Part shown: in pieces, positions 6,943 to 13,321 of the stretch
Layout of the letters: each line of letters opens with the position of its first letter
Numbering within the stretch: the first letter of the stretch is position 1
Source of the DNA: a virus
Direction: 5' to 3' (one strand)
DNA: 40,204 nucleotides
Virus record (IMG/VR): IMGVR_UViG_3300049927_000087
Coordinates: 1 to 40,204 of that record
Notes under the pieces: model-generated
Told to the model about the DNA's origin: nothing
What the model saw: the letters and a program-made list of their open reading frames with translations, nothing else
Database searches by the model: none
Made by a program: the position numbers and the translations under genes

Positions 6943-7079
6943 TGCGGCACCGTGCCGAACGTGTATACCGTCAACACGATTACCGCGACGAGGACCGCGC
7001 ATTCGAGCGCCCATAGGATCAGCGCGCGTCGACTGTTCAAGCCGGCGCGCTCTAGTTGCGAACGGAAGCCGGGCGTCAT
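6939..7079 (-). CDS. Single-pass membrane peptide, 46 aa
   Basis: Start and stop both form ATGA overlaps. A basic N-terminus (TPGFRSQLERAGLNSRR) is followed by a hydrophobic helix from about 20 to 40 (ILWALECAVLVAVIVLTVY) and a short tail. The charge pattern predicts the N-terminus in the cytoplasm. It directly precedes the 34-aa membrane peptide, so the two could act together; this is inference. Confidence 0.68.
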   Translation of the reverse strand: MTPGFRSQLERAGLNSRRALILWALECAVLVAVIVLTVYTFGTVPQ

Positions 7080-7450
7080 GTCGCCGCCAGATGATTGAGC
7101 TTGTCGAATTCGGCGACATATTCCGCCGTCGATCGGAGCCCGGGAGTCGGAAACTTGCGCAAGTCGAAGCGCGCCTGACAAGTGAATAGGTGCGCCGTCA
7201 GACGCCAGAGCCGCGCCTTGTACGACGGCTCGCCCTCGTGGCGCTCGCGCATGAAGCGCGAACGCTCGGCATATTCGCTAGCAAGGGCCAGCATCGGGCG
7301 CGTGCGGGCCGCGAGTTGCGCGGGCGATAGTCGGACACGATCGCGGAGCTTGAGCCGTTTGGCGGCCGGCGGCGCTATCGTCATGGCATCGTACGCGAGT
7401 TGCGCGCGCTGGTACTCGATGGCGCGCTGCCGCTTCTGTTGATAGGTCAT
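7076..7450 (-). CDS. Basic helical hypothetical protein, 124 aa
   Basis: Rich in Arg, Lys, Gln and Ala with long predicted helices (QQKRQRAIEYQRAQLAYDAM, then LALASEYAERSRFMRER). No membrane segment or catalytic motif. ATGA overlaps at both ends. Nucleic-acid binding is possible from its charge, but unproven. Confidence 0.65.
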   Translation of the reverse strand: MTYQQKRQRAIEYQRAQLAYDAMTIAPPAAKRLKLRDRVRLSPAQLAARTRPMLALASEYAERSRFMRERHEGEPSYKARLWRLTAHLFTCQARFDLRKFPTPGLRSTAEYVAEFDKLNHLAAT

Positions 7451-7596
7451 GACTCACCCCGCGCTAGCTTGATGATTTTTTCGGCCAACGGATCGGCCGC
7501 CGCTTGTAGATCGCTCGTCGGAAGCTCCGGCCAGAGCGCCGCGAAGTCGAGCAATTCCTCGACGATCGCGGCGCGCACCTCGTCGCGCTCACTCAT
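7447..7596 (-). CDS. Small acidic protein, 49 aa
   Basis: Reading from the ATG at 7594-7596 gives 49 residues: MSERDEVRAAIVEELLDFA, then LWPELPTSDLQAAADPLAE and a basic C-terminal helix KIIKLARGES. Both ends are ATGA overlaps with flanking genes. Predicted all-helical and soluble. No family recognised. Confidence 0.65.
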   Translation of the reverse strand: MSERDEVRAAIVEELLDFAALWPELPTSDLQAAADPLAEKIIKLARGES

Positions 7597-7859
7597 GACG
7601 GCGCCTTCATGCGGTCAATCGCGGCGGCCGTCGCTTCGCTCGCGCGCTCGTCGGCGCGTTCTATTTCCTCGATGCGCTGCGTCGCCAGCATCATAAGCAG
7701 GGAAACGTCGCCGAGCGCGTCGACCGGATCGCGGCGACTCAATGCTAAGACTGCGCGCTTGAGCCAATCGCTTACGCTCGGATCGTTCATAAAATCGGCG
7801 CACTGGCGCGAGTAGGACGCGTCGCCGCTTTCTATCTGTATGCTAATGGTCAGTTTCAC
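7593..7859 (-). CDS. Hypothetical protein, 88 aa (GTG start)
   Basis: GTG at 7857-7859 follows GGAGACGCCAAA, the leader also used by the 264-aa gene at the head of the arm. The N-terminus is a beta-strand (KLTISIQIES); the rest is helical, with DWLKRAVLALSRRDPVDALG and a C-terminal helix IEEIERADERASEA. Function unknown. Confidence 0.65.
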   Translation of the reverse strand: MKLTISIQIESGDASYSRQCADFMNDPSVSDWLKRAVLALSRRDPVDALGDVSLLMMLATQRIEEIERADERASEATAAAIDRMKAPS

Positions 7860-7880
7860 TTTGGCGTCTCCGGTTCGTTC

Positions 7881-7918
7881 GATGCGAAAACCGCATCGGC
7901 AACGCGCGCAGCGTTGCC
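7881..7918 (-). other. Two tandem stem-loops after the secreted-protein gene
   Basis: On the leftward transcript GGCAACG/CGTTGCC (7898-7918) and GATGCG/CGCATC (7881-7897) form two adjacent perfect hairpins between the stop at 7933 and the next ribosome-binding site. There is no U-tract, so intrinsic termination is doubtful. They may stabilise or process the mRNA. Confidence 0.45.
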
Positions 7919-7932
7919 GCTGAATTCTCCGC

Positions 7933-8259
7933 TTATAAATTGTCGAGAATAAATACGGCAGCGTCGCCGCGCCAAATGATCGTGCGGCCGGTCGTGTTAC
8001 CGCGCATCGGCAGCCCGACGAAACGGGCCTTTATCGCGTCCAGCTCCGCGCCGTTCGCCGCGCACGTTACAAATTGCTCCGGGCCGACGTTCAGATCGGG
8101 ACCGGGTTGCCCAACGTACCAGTATGCATAGTTAATCGTGCCCGGCGCCCCGCCGTCTGGATCGTCGTAATTGTCGTCCGCGCTCGTGCAGACGAGCACG
8201 GCCGATGCCTGCGAAGCGAACAGCAACAGCGCGAGCGCTGCAATGGTATTGCGTAGCAT
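7933..8259 (-). CDS. Secreted (periplasmic) protein with signal peptide, 108 aa
   Basis: MLRNTIAALALLLFASQASA is a textbook Sec signal peptide with predicted cleavage after ASA, leaving about 88 residues. The mature part is acidic, has two cysteines that could form a disulphide, and includes YAYWYVGQPGPDLN and a short C-terminal strand AAVFILDNL. GGAG precedes the chosen ATG. A secreted product in the early arm rather than the lysis cassette suggests a role at the envelope such as superinfection exclusion; that is inference. Confidence 0.7.
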   Translation of the reverse strand: MLRNTIAALALLLFASQASAVLVCTSADDNYDDPDGGAPGTINYAYWYVGQPGPDLNVGPEQFVTCAANGAELDAIKARFVGLPMRGNTTGRTIIWRGDAAVFILDNL

Positions 8260-8291
8260 GATGGCGTCTCCAATATCGTGCAAAGCGCACG

Positions 8292-8311
8292 GGCCGGGCC
8301 GAAGCCCGGCC
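8292..8311 (-). other. GC-rich hairpin with UUCG tetraloop
   Basis: On the leftward strand GGCCGGGC-TTCG-GCCCGGCC forms an 8-bp stem closed by a C(UUCG)G tetraloop, just after the 30-aa peptide gene and before the secreted-protein gene. A small GTGC...GCAC hairpin follows. No T-run, so it is more likely an mRNA-stabilising or partial terminator structure. Confidence 0.5.
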
Positions 8312-8319
8312 GCTGCGTT

Positions 8320-8412
8320 CTACAGCAACAGCAACAACAATAACCAAAGCGGCAGAGCAGATGCGACCTTGAAACAAATCCAGACGAGCGCGAGCGCGAG
8401 TAAGATTTTCAC
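8320..8412 (-). CDS. Hydrophobic 30-aa membrane peptide (GTG start)
   Basis: GTG at 8410-8412 overlaps the upstream stop as GTGA and has GGAGACG before it. The peptide starts MKILLALALVWICFKVAS and ends in seven leucines encoded by a TTG/CTG run. It is either a signal-peptide-like or a transmembrane micro-protein. It precedes the secreted protein, so the two may be functionally linked. The leucine run could also vary in length by slippage. Confidence 0.6.
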   Translation of the reverse strand: MKILLALALVWICFKVASALPLWLLLLLLL

Positions 8413-8699
8413 GGCCGCGTCTCCAATATCTGCTCGACGGTGCGCCCCGTTGCCTTTTCAAGATTCGCGCGCAGCCCGGCCACGCTGTTATTCGCGTTTT
8501 CCATTTCGCGCACGCGTAGCGCCGTCAAGCGATCGCCGAGCGCGCGCGCTTCGTCTGCCCGTTCAAGCGGCACGCGCAGCCCGAGCGCTTGCAACACTAG
8601 CATTGCATCGCGCTTATTGAGCTTGAATTCCCACAACTGCACAACATGCAATTCCGAGCGCGGGCCGCTGTCGTCGTCGTGTTCGTTCGTGCTGCTCAT
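8409..8699 (-). CDS. Hypothetical protein, 96 aa
   Basis: The ATG at 8697-8699 overlaps the upstream stop as ATGA. The N-terminus is acidic (NEHDDDSG), then VQLWEFKLNKRDAMLVLQAL, and the C-terminal half is a long helix or coiled coil (ADEARALGDRLTALRVREME ... LRANLEKATGR). Soluble; function unknown. Confidence 0.65.
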   Translation of the reverse strand: MSSTNEHDDDSGPRSELHVVQLWEFKLNKRDAMLVLQALGLRVPLERADEARALGDRLTALRVREMENANNSVAGLRANLEKATGRTVEQILETRP

Positions 8700-8944
8700 G
8701 ACTGCACCTTGGCGGCGTAGTATTTCCGGCTGCGCTCTAGCTTGGCGAGCGCACGATGCGCGCGGGCTTGCTTGCGTGCCCATCGTACAATTGCGGCGTC
8801 GAGCTTGGCGAGCTTCGCCGCCTGCCGCTTGCGCAGCGCGTCGCCAGCGATCGGCCGCACGGTCTGCACATGCTCGACGGCGGCCGATAAGTCCAGCCCG
8901 TCAAAGCGGCTGCCTGCCTTTGCGTTCAGTTTGCGCGGTTTCAT
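8696..8944 (-). CDS. Basic helical protein, 82 aa
   Basis: ATG at 8942-8944 follows AAAGGATACGATC, nearly the same leader as the AAA+ ATPase. The product is Ala/Arg/Lys-rich and almost entirely helical (RKRQAAKLAKLDAAIVRWAR, AHRALAKLERSRKYYAAK). It may bind nucleic acid. No family recognised. Confidence 0.65.
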   Translation of the reverse strand: MKPRKLNAKAGSRFDGLDLSAAVEHVQTVRPIAGDALRKRQAAKLAKLDAAIVRWARKQARAHRALAKLERSRKYYAAKVQS

Positions 8945-8960
8945 GATCGTATCCTTTGTC

Positions 8961-8973
8961 GGGCACTGTGCCC
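8961..8973. promoter_or_regulatory. 13-bp palindrome, candidate operator
   Basis: GGGCAC-T-GTGCCC is a perfect 6-bp inverted repeat around one base, 17 bp before the 82-aa start and next to the 14-bp hairpin. The symmetry and length suit a dimeric regulator, but no -35/-10 pair is evident nearby, so it may only be an RNA structure. Confidence 0.35.
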
Positions 8974-8974
8974 C

Positions 8975-9008
8975 GCCAGCGCTCTAGGATCGTCCCTAGA
9001 GCGCTGGC
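8975..9008 (-). terminator. Perfect 14-bp stem-loop after the AAA+ ATPase gene
   Basis: GCCAGCGCTCTAGG (8975-8988) pairs perfectly with 8995-9008 across a 6-base loop, 11 bp past the ATPase stop. It is one of the longest intergenic stems in the genome. No T-tract follows on the leftward strand, so it is a factor-dependent or partial terminator, or a 3'-end stabiliser, rather than a classical terminator. Confidence 0.5.
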
Positions 9009-9018
9009 AGCGTCAGCG

Positions 9019-10605
9019 CTAGGCAAGGTCCAAGGCGCGCTTACCTGTCGCCTTGGCGGCCGTGCTGACGGCTTCGGAGCGGGCCGCCGGGCGCGCACGT
9101 CCTACACTCCAATCGCGCAGCCGCTTGACCTTTTCCGCTGCTGTCTTAGTCAACGGCACGACGGTCCCGGCAGCGGCGAGCAGGTCTTTTGTGCGAATCT
9201 CGCGCGCGCCATCGTTAAACGCTTCGAACAATGCGTCCGGCACAATGGCGGCGATTTCGCTGCCAGTGAAACCCTCGCACGCCGCGCTGATCGCGTCCAG
9301 GTCGACCGGAATGCTGCCGCGCCCGTGCGCCTTCATTGCCGCCTTGACGACGGCCGCGCGCTCGTCTGCATTCGGCACGTCGACAAACCATAATTCATCG
9401 AAGCGCCCCTTGCGCAACAACTCGGGCGGCAAGCCTTCTACATCGTTCGCTGTCGCGACGACGAACGCTTCGCCCTGGCGCTCCTGCATCCAGCTCAGAA
9501 TAGAGCCGAGCGCATCAGACGAAACGCCGCCATCAGCCGAGCCGGATGTTGCACCTTGCAACGCTTTTTCGATTTCATCGAACCAGACAACGCAGCGGCC
9601 GATCGCTTCTATAACCTTGAACGCCTTGCGCAGATTCGACTCAGACTCGCCGACAAACTTCGACTTGAGCGCGCCCAGGTCGACGCGCAACAGCGGCACG
9701 CCCCAAGCGGTCGCGATCGCTTTGGCGGTCAAGCTCTTGCCGCAGCCCGGCACGCCGACGAGCAACACGCCACGCGGCGCCGGCAAGCCGTATTCCCGGG
9801 CCTTAGTGCTGTACGCCGTCCGGCGGGCGCCGAGCCATGCTTTCAGGTTTTCGAGCCCGCCAACGGCTTCTAAACCGCCGGGGATCGGGTCGTACCATTC
9901 GAGCACGCGCTCGCGAGCGATGACGCGCTTTTTCTCGCCCGCCACGATGGCCGGGTCAATCTTGCGCGACTGCACGAGCGATCGCGCATAGCAACTCGCC
10001 GCTTCCTCGCCCGACAGGCCGATTGCCGCATCGATCGCCGCGTCACGCGCGCCGTTCGGCGCTGCGGTCTTTTGCATGTCGTCGGGCAATCCAGCGATCG
10101 CGCCGTCAAGTATGGCGGCGATTTCCGCGCGGTCAGGCATCGGCCATTCCAACACGGTCGTATGTCCGGCCAGCTCGGGCGGCACGTCGCCGCTTGGGCT
10201 AATGACGATGATCGCTTGCGCGCTCGCCCTGGCGGCCGTTGGCAAGCTCCGCGCAAGGTTGCGGAGCTGGCGCAGCGTGACGGCGCCGGATGAACCGCCG
10301 AGCCACGCGGGCAAGTCGCGCATGATCCAGACGCCGCGCTCGTCACCGTTCTGCGACTTGCCGCCGATCAACGTCAGCATGGCGGCCGGATCGTTCAGGT
10401 CGCTACCGTAGCGTGCGCCGTTGATATCGGCCGCGCCTTGCGCAACGTCCCATGTCCGCGCGACGTAGCCCGCCGATGCGGCCGCCTCGAACAGCGAACG
10501 CTCGACGCGCGCTTCTTCGCGCGTCACTATCCACAAAAGCGAATTGCGAGCGCGGAGCAGTGCGGATACATCGGCTGCGGCGCGTATTCCGTTGTTGCTT
10601 TCCAT
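9019..10605 (-). CDS. Ycf46-like AAA+ ATPase, 528 aa
   Basis: The whole length follows the Ycf46 architecture: a degenerate N-terminal AAA domain (RNSLLWIVTREEARVE ... LRQLRNLARSLP ... IIVISPSG..VPPEL ... VLEWPMPDRAEI) and an active C-terminal AAA domain with Walker A GVPGCGKS (284-291), Walker B VVWFDEIEK (339-347), sensor-1 ATAND (384-388) and LRKGRFDE (397-404). Such ATPases remodel protein complexes; the substrate in phages is unknown. AAGGA precedes the start. The 113-aa and 264-aa genes upstream probably form one module with it. Confidence 0.88.
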   Translation of the reverse strand: MESNNGIRAAADVSALLRARNSLLWIVTREEARVERSLFEAAASAGYVARTWDVAQGAADINGARYGSDLNDPAAMLTLIGGKSQNGDERGVWIMRDLPAWLGGSSGAVTLRQLRNLARSLPTAARASAQAIIVISPSGDVPPELAGHTTVLEWPMPDRAEIAAILDGAIAGLPDDMQKTAAPNGARDAAIDAAIGLSGEEAASCYARSLVQSRKIDPAIVAGEKKRVIARERVLEWYDPIPGGLEAVGGLENLKAWLGARRTAYSTKAREYGLPAPRGVLLVGVPGCGKSLTAKAIATAWGVPLLRVDLGALKSKFVGESESNLRKAFKVIEAIGRCVVWFDEIEKALQGATSGSADGGVSSDALGSILSWMQERQGEAFVVATANDVEGLPPELLRKGRFDELWFVDVPNADERAAVVKAAMKAHGRGSIPVDLDAISAACEGFTGSEIAAIVPDALFEAFNDGAREIRTKDLLAAAGTVVPLTKTAAEKVKRLRDWSVGRARPAARSEAVSTAAKATGKRALDLA

Positions 10606-10657
10606 GATCGTCGATCCTTTTTTGTGCGCCAGTTATAGGCGCGGATTGTGTTGCGGG

Positions 10658-10999
10658 TTAGTGCCCGTGATGCCACGACTTGCCGCCGTCGTGCGAATGC
10701 AGCCCGGCGCCGACCGCTTGCTTATCGATCGTGCGGCCGGCCATCTGCTCCGCCTTCGCGATCGCCGCCTTAGCAAGCGGCGAGCCGCTTACCATGATGC
10801 GACGATAGGCGCACGCGTCCGTTACGCTGTCGCGCTCGCTATCGCTGATGCCTTCGAACGCTACGCCGCCATTCGAGCCGACGCGCGCCTTGATGCGGCC
10901 CGCGATCAGCCCGGCGCTAAAGCGCTCAACAGCGGCGCGCACTTCGGCGATGCGCTCGCTTATCGTTTGCTGCGGTTTTAACTTTGTGTCGCAAGGCAT
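10658..10999 (-). CDS. Conserved phage protein, 113 aa
   Basis: Contains FEGISDSERDSVTDACAYRRIM, shown partly, a helical segment SPLAKAAIAKAEQMAGRTID and a His-rich end (GLHSHDGGKSWHHGH) that could bind metal. It lies between the 264-aa gene (2-bp gap) and the AAA+ ATPase (52-bp gap), suggesting a partner or substrate of the ATPase. GGAG lies upstream of the ATG. I do not assign a function. Confidence 0.72.
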   Translation of the reverse strand: MPCDTKLKPQQTISERIAEVRAAVERFSAGLIAGRIKARVGSNGGVAFEGISDSERDSVTDACAYRRIMVSGSPLAKAAIAKAEQMAGRTIDKQAVGAGLHSHDGGKSWHHGH

Positions 11000-11001
11000 G
11001 A

Positions 11002-11796
11002 TTAAAGCTCCGGGTTAGGTTGCGAAACGGCCGGCGCATCGAGCGCGATCGCTGGCGAGTCAAGGTCCAACACGCGCGGCGCCTGTTCGCTGCGTTCAAC
11101 TTGCAAGGGCGTTTCGTCAAGGTCAAGAAACGACGTGCGTGCCGCTGCAATCTTGCGCGCCACTTCGCCATCGATCGCCACGGCCGCCACTTCGCCCGCC
11201 TTCGCTGCGCGCACGATCTCGCGCGCTGCACGTCGCGCCGCGTCGACAGCACCCTTGACGCGGTTTGCGCCGTCGGCCGTCAACATCGTTGCGATTTCCT
11301 GTGCGCGGCGCGCAGCATCGCGCACCTTGCCCGGATCGAGCGCGGTAACGCCCGACTCCATCGCGGCGAGTATATCGGCCAGCTCGGAGCGGATCGCGCG
11401 CGCCGCCTGAACGTCGTCTTGCGCAACGCGGCCCGCGATCATGTACACCGAAACGCGCGTCATCTTGGCAGTGCTGTTGAACGCGTCGACCATCGCGAGC
11501 GCTTCGGCCATTGCGGCGTCAAGCTCGGGCGCCTTGTCTTCCGGGCACAGGTGCCCGAACGCAGTTGCAGCGCAGACCTTTGCGACGGTGTATGCCGCTT
11601 CGCGCCGCACCTTGCCGGCCGCTTCGAATTCGACAGCATCGGCGATCGTGCGCTCGGTTTCCCATTTGGCGAAGCGCTCGCCTTCGCCGACTGCATGATC
11701 GGCAACGATATCGCGCTTGGTGTAAGAAACATTCCCGCGCAAGCTCGTCTTGATGGCGACGAGCAGACCGGGGCGAAGTGTAGAAGTGTTGAACAT
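11002..11796 (-). CDS. Conserved phage protein, 264 aa; first gene of the leftward arm
   Basis: The N-terminus FNTSTLRPGLLVAIKTSLRG, then NVSYTKRDIVADH, is typical of a phage family encoded with AAA+ ATPases. The middle is a long Ala-rich helical region and the end an acidic linker. The ATG at 11794-11796 has TGGAG ten bases upstream and lies about 45 bp from the predicted promoter. Being first in the arm and in step with the ATPase, it may be its adaptor or substrate. Function unproven. Confidence 0.75.
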   Translation of the reverse strand: MFNTSTLRPGLLVAIKTSLRGNVSYTKRDIVADHAVGEGERFAKWETERTIADAVEFEAAGKVRREAAYTVAKVCAATAFGHLCPEDKAPELDAAMAEALAMVDAFNSTAKMTRVSVYMIAGRVAQDDVQAARAIRSELADILAAMESGVTALDPGKVRDAARRAQEIATMLTADGANRVKGAVDAARRAAREIVRAAKAGEVAAVAIDGEVARKIAAARTSFLDLDETPLQVERSEQAPRVLDLDSPAIALDAPAVSQPNPEL

Positions 11797-11841
11797 TTTG
11801 GCGTCTCCAGTTGGCGGCCGGCGGTTTACCGACCTATGCCT

Positions 11842-11870
11842 ATTTTCCGGGTTTCCGCAACACCTGTCAA
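11842..11870 (-). promoter_or_regulatory. Leftward sigma70-type early promoter
   Basis: On the minus strand a perfect -35 TTGACA (11865-11870) is followed by a 17-bp spacer and the -10 hexamer GAAAAT (11842-11847, 4/6). Transcription would start near 11835, giving a leader of about 40 nt before the 264-aa gene. The spacer contains TTGCGGAAA, repeated near 6190. Confidence 0.65.
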
Positions 11871-11878
11871 CCCCCCTC

Positions 11879-11894
11879 CTACGCCCGGGCGTAG
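11879..11894. promoter_or_regulatory. Perfect 16-bp palindrome between divergent promoters
   Basis: CTACGCCCGGGCGTAG is its own reverse complement, with no spacer. It sits 8 bp upstream of the leftward -35 and 20 bp upstream of the rightward -35, where an activator or repressor could control both. Its sequence differs from the inverted repeat over the rightward promoter, suggesting a second binding protein. Confidence 0.5.
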
Positions 11895-11911
11895 CCCTTG
11901 CCGGGCGCCCT

Positions 11912-11943
11912 GACTTGCCACGGTTTGCGGCAAGTCGTACCAT
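11912..11943 (+). promoter_or_regulatory. Rightward promoter with embedded operator
   Basis: TTGCCA (11915-11920), a 17-bp spacer and TACCAT (11938-11943) form a plausible sigma70 promoter. Between them GACTTGCC (11912-11919) and GGCAAGTC (11929-11936) form an 8-bp perfect inverted repeat with a 9-bp centre. A dimeric repressor such as the Cro-like product could block RNA polymerase here. The start would fall around 11950, two or three bases before the cro-like ATG. Confidence 0.55.
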
Positions 11944-11952
11944 GCCCGGACT

Positions 11953-12147
11953 ATGACCTATGACGAGCTGGTGAAGTACTACGACGGGCTGACGCCGGCC
12001 GCTGCGGCGCTGCGCCGGCCTATCTCGACCGTGTTCACTTGGAAGGCAAGCGGCATACCGCGTGCCGTGCAATTTGAAATCCAAGTGCTAACGGGCGGCG
12101 GGCTGCGCGCATCGAACAAACCGCCAACGCGACAGCGCGCAGCGTAG
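11953..12147 (+). CDS. Cro-like helix-turn-helix repressor, 64 aa
   Basis: MTYDELVKYYDGLTPAAAAL, then a turn, STVFTWKASGIP and FEIQVLTGGGL match small phage Cro proteins (helix-turn-helix at about 13-32, tryptophan of the recognition helix, then the QxQxxTGG segment). It is divergent from the leftward arm and probably regulates both promoters. No Shine-Dalgarno sequence is visible; the predicted transcript starts two to three bases upstream, so the mRNA may be leaderless. Confidence 0.75.
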   Translation: MTYDELVKYYDGLTPAAAALRRPISTVFTWKASGIPRAVQFEIQVLTGGGLRASNKPPTRQRAA

Positions 12148-12167
12148 CGCAACCCGGAGGGGCGAGC

Positions 12168-12638
12168 GTGGCGGATAAAAAGCACGATGACATGCGCGAG
12201 CGCTTCGCCGGGCTCGACATTGATCCGTACATCGCGCCGCCGAAACCCGCGCCAGCTCCGGCAACGCCGGCCGCGCCGAAGCGCGAGCAATTCGCCGACG
12301 CTACCGCATATCAGCGGGCCGAGGAGCAAGCGCGGCTTCGCGCGCTCATGGGCGGAGCGCAGTGGACGCCCGAACAGATAGCGCGCGCACAGCTCGCGCA
12401 GCAAGTCGCCGCGAAGCTCGACGATCCCTGGCGCATTGAGCCGTATCAGCAAGGGCTCGGCAATCAAGCGATGAACCCGCCCGGCGGCAGTGGCAGCGCC
12501 AACATGTTTGGGTCCGGCCCCGGGAAAGTTTTTGAATGGAACACGTCGCCGACGCTGCCGCCGGTCGACGCGCCGCCGGAAGCAGTCGCGGCACTGCTCG
12601 CATGGATCGTGAGCAAGAATAAAAAGGCGAAGCGTTGA
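12168..12638 (+). CDS. Hypothetical protein, 156 aa (GTG start)
   Basis: GTG at 12168 follows CCGGAGGGGCGAGC, a strong site. Residues 20-40 are Pro/Ala-rich; the middle is helical (WTPEQIARAQLAQQVAAKL); a Gly/Asn-rich stretch follows, then a C-terminal helix ending in a basic KNKKAKR. No catalytic motif. The stop shares a base with the next ATG. Function unknown. Confidence 0.65.
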   Translation: MADKKHDDMRERFAGLDIDPYIAPPKPAPAPATPAAPKREQFADATAYQRAEEQARLRALMGGAQWTPEQIARAQLAQQVAAKLDDPWRIEPYQQGLGNQAMNPPGGSGSANMFGSGPGKVFEWNTSPTLPPVDAPPEAVAALLAWIVSKNKKAKR

Positions 12639-13219
12639 TGGCGCGTTGGCGCATACCCGCGCAGCCGACACCGCAGCCGGGCGACGTGCTGACGGTCAAG
12701 CTCAACGGTAAGGCGGTGCGACTCACGCTCGGCGACCACGGCCGAGCCCGCGTCGAGCCCGCACCGTTCAAGCTGAAACCGCCCGCCAAGCCCCGCAAAC
12801 GGACCAAGGCGCCCGCCGGGCACCGCACAAGCTACGCCGGCATGGCGCCGCTGTTCAAAGCGTGCGGGCTGCCCGTCCCGGTCTTCGAACACTACCCGCT
12901 GAAACCGCGCTTCTGGCGGCTCGACGTCTCCTGGCCGGAGCTGATGATCGCGATCGAAATCGACGGCGGACTATTCAACCAGGGCGCGCACACGCGCGGC
13001 GCGTTCATCATGCGGACACACGAGAAGCTCAACGCCCTGGCGGCCGCCGGCTGGCGCATGTGGCACTACACCCCGCAGACCTTGAAACGAGCGCCGGTCG
13101 ACATGGCGGGCGCACTGCAAGCGGCCGCCCGTCAGCTCGCCGAGCACACGCACGGCCCGCGCGTCGCCGCTCTGCTCGACGACATTCGATCGCTCTATCC
13201 GCCCGAACGCCCGCCGTAG
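12638..13219 (+). CDS. PD-(D/E)XK-like endonuclease, 193 aa
   Basis: The core FWRLDVSWPELMIAIEIDGG, followed by a HTRGAF segment, EKLNALAAAGWRMWHYTPQ and a final helix, follows small phage nucleases related to Vsr/DUF559: an Asp in RLDVSW, an E-I-D/E-G-G strand in place of ExK, and the W-R...TP strand. Such enzymes can resolve junctions or nick DNA. The N-terminal 70 residues are basic and Pro-rich. The ATG at 12638 overlaps the upstream stop (TGATG). Confidence 0.65.
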   Translation: MARWRIPAQPTPQPGDVLTVKLNGKAVRLTLGDHGRARVEPAPFKLKPPAKPRKRTKAPAGHRTSYAGMAPLFKACGLPVPVFEHYPLKPRFWRLDVSWPELMIAIEIDGGLFNQGAHTRGAFIMRTHEKLNALAAAGWRMWHYTPQTLKRAPVDMAGALQAAARQLAEHTHGPRVAALLDDIRSLYPPERPP

Positions 13220-13273
13220 AAAGTGCAGCGCATCGCTGCAATTCCGCACCGTCAACAGCGTTTCACATGAAAC

Positions 13274-13321
13274 AAAGGATAACTGTTAGGTTATCCAAAT
13301 GGATAAGCAAAGATATCCACA
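13274..13321. other. Cluster of DnaA-box-like sites, candidate replication origin
   Basis: Within 45 bp there are four GGATAA/TTATCC elements in alternating orientation: 13277-13283, 13290-13296, 13301-13307 and GATATCC at 13312-13318. TTATCCAAA (13291-13299) and ATATCCACA (13313-13321) each match 8 of 9 positions of the DnaA box TTATCCACA. The array ends exactly at the start of a replication-type gene, and a further GGGATAACC lies at 13683. Origins next to or inside replication genes are usual in phages. Confidence 0.5.
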
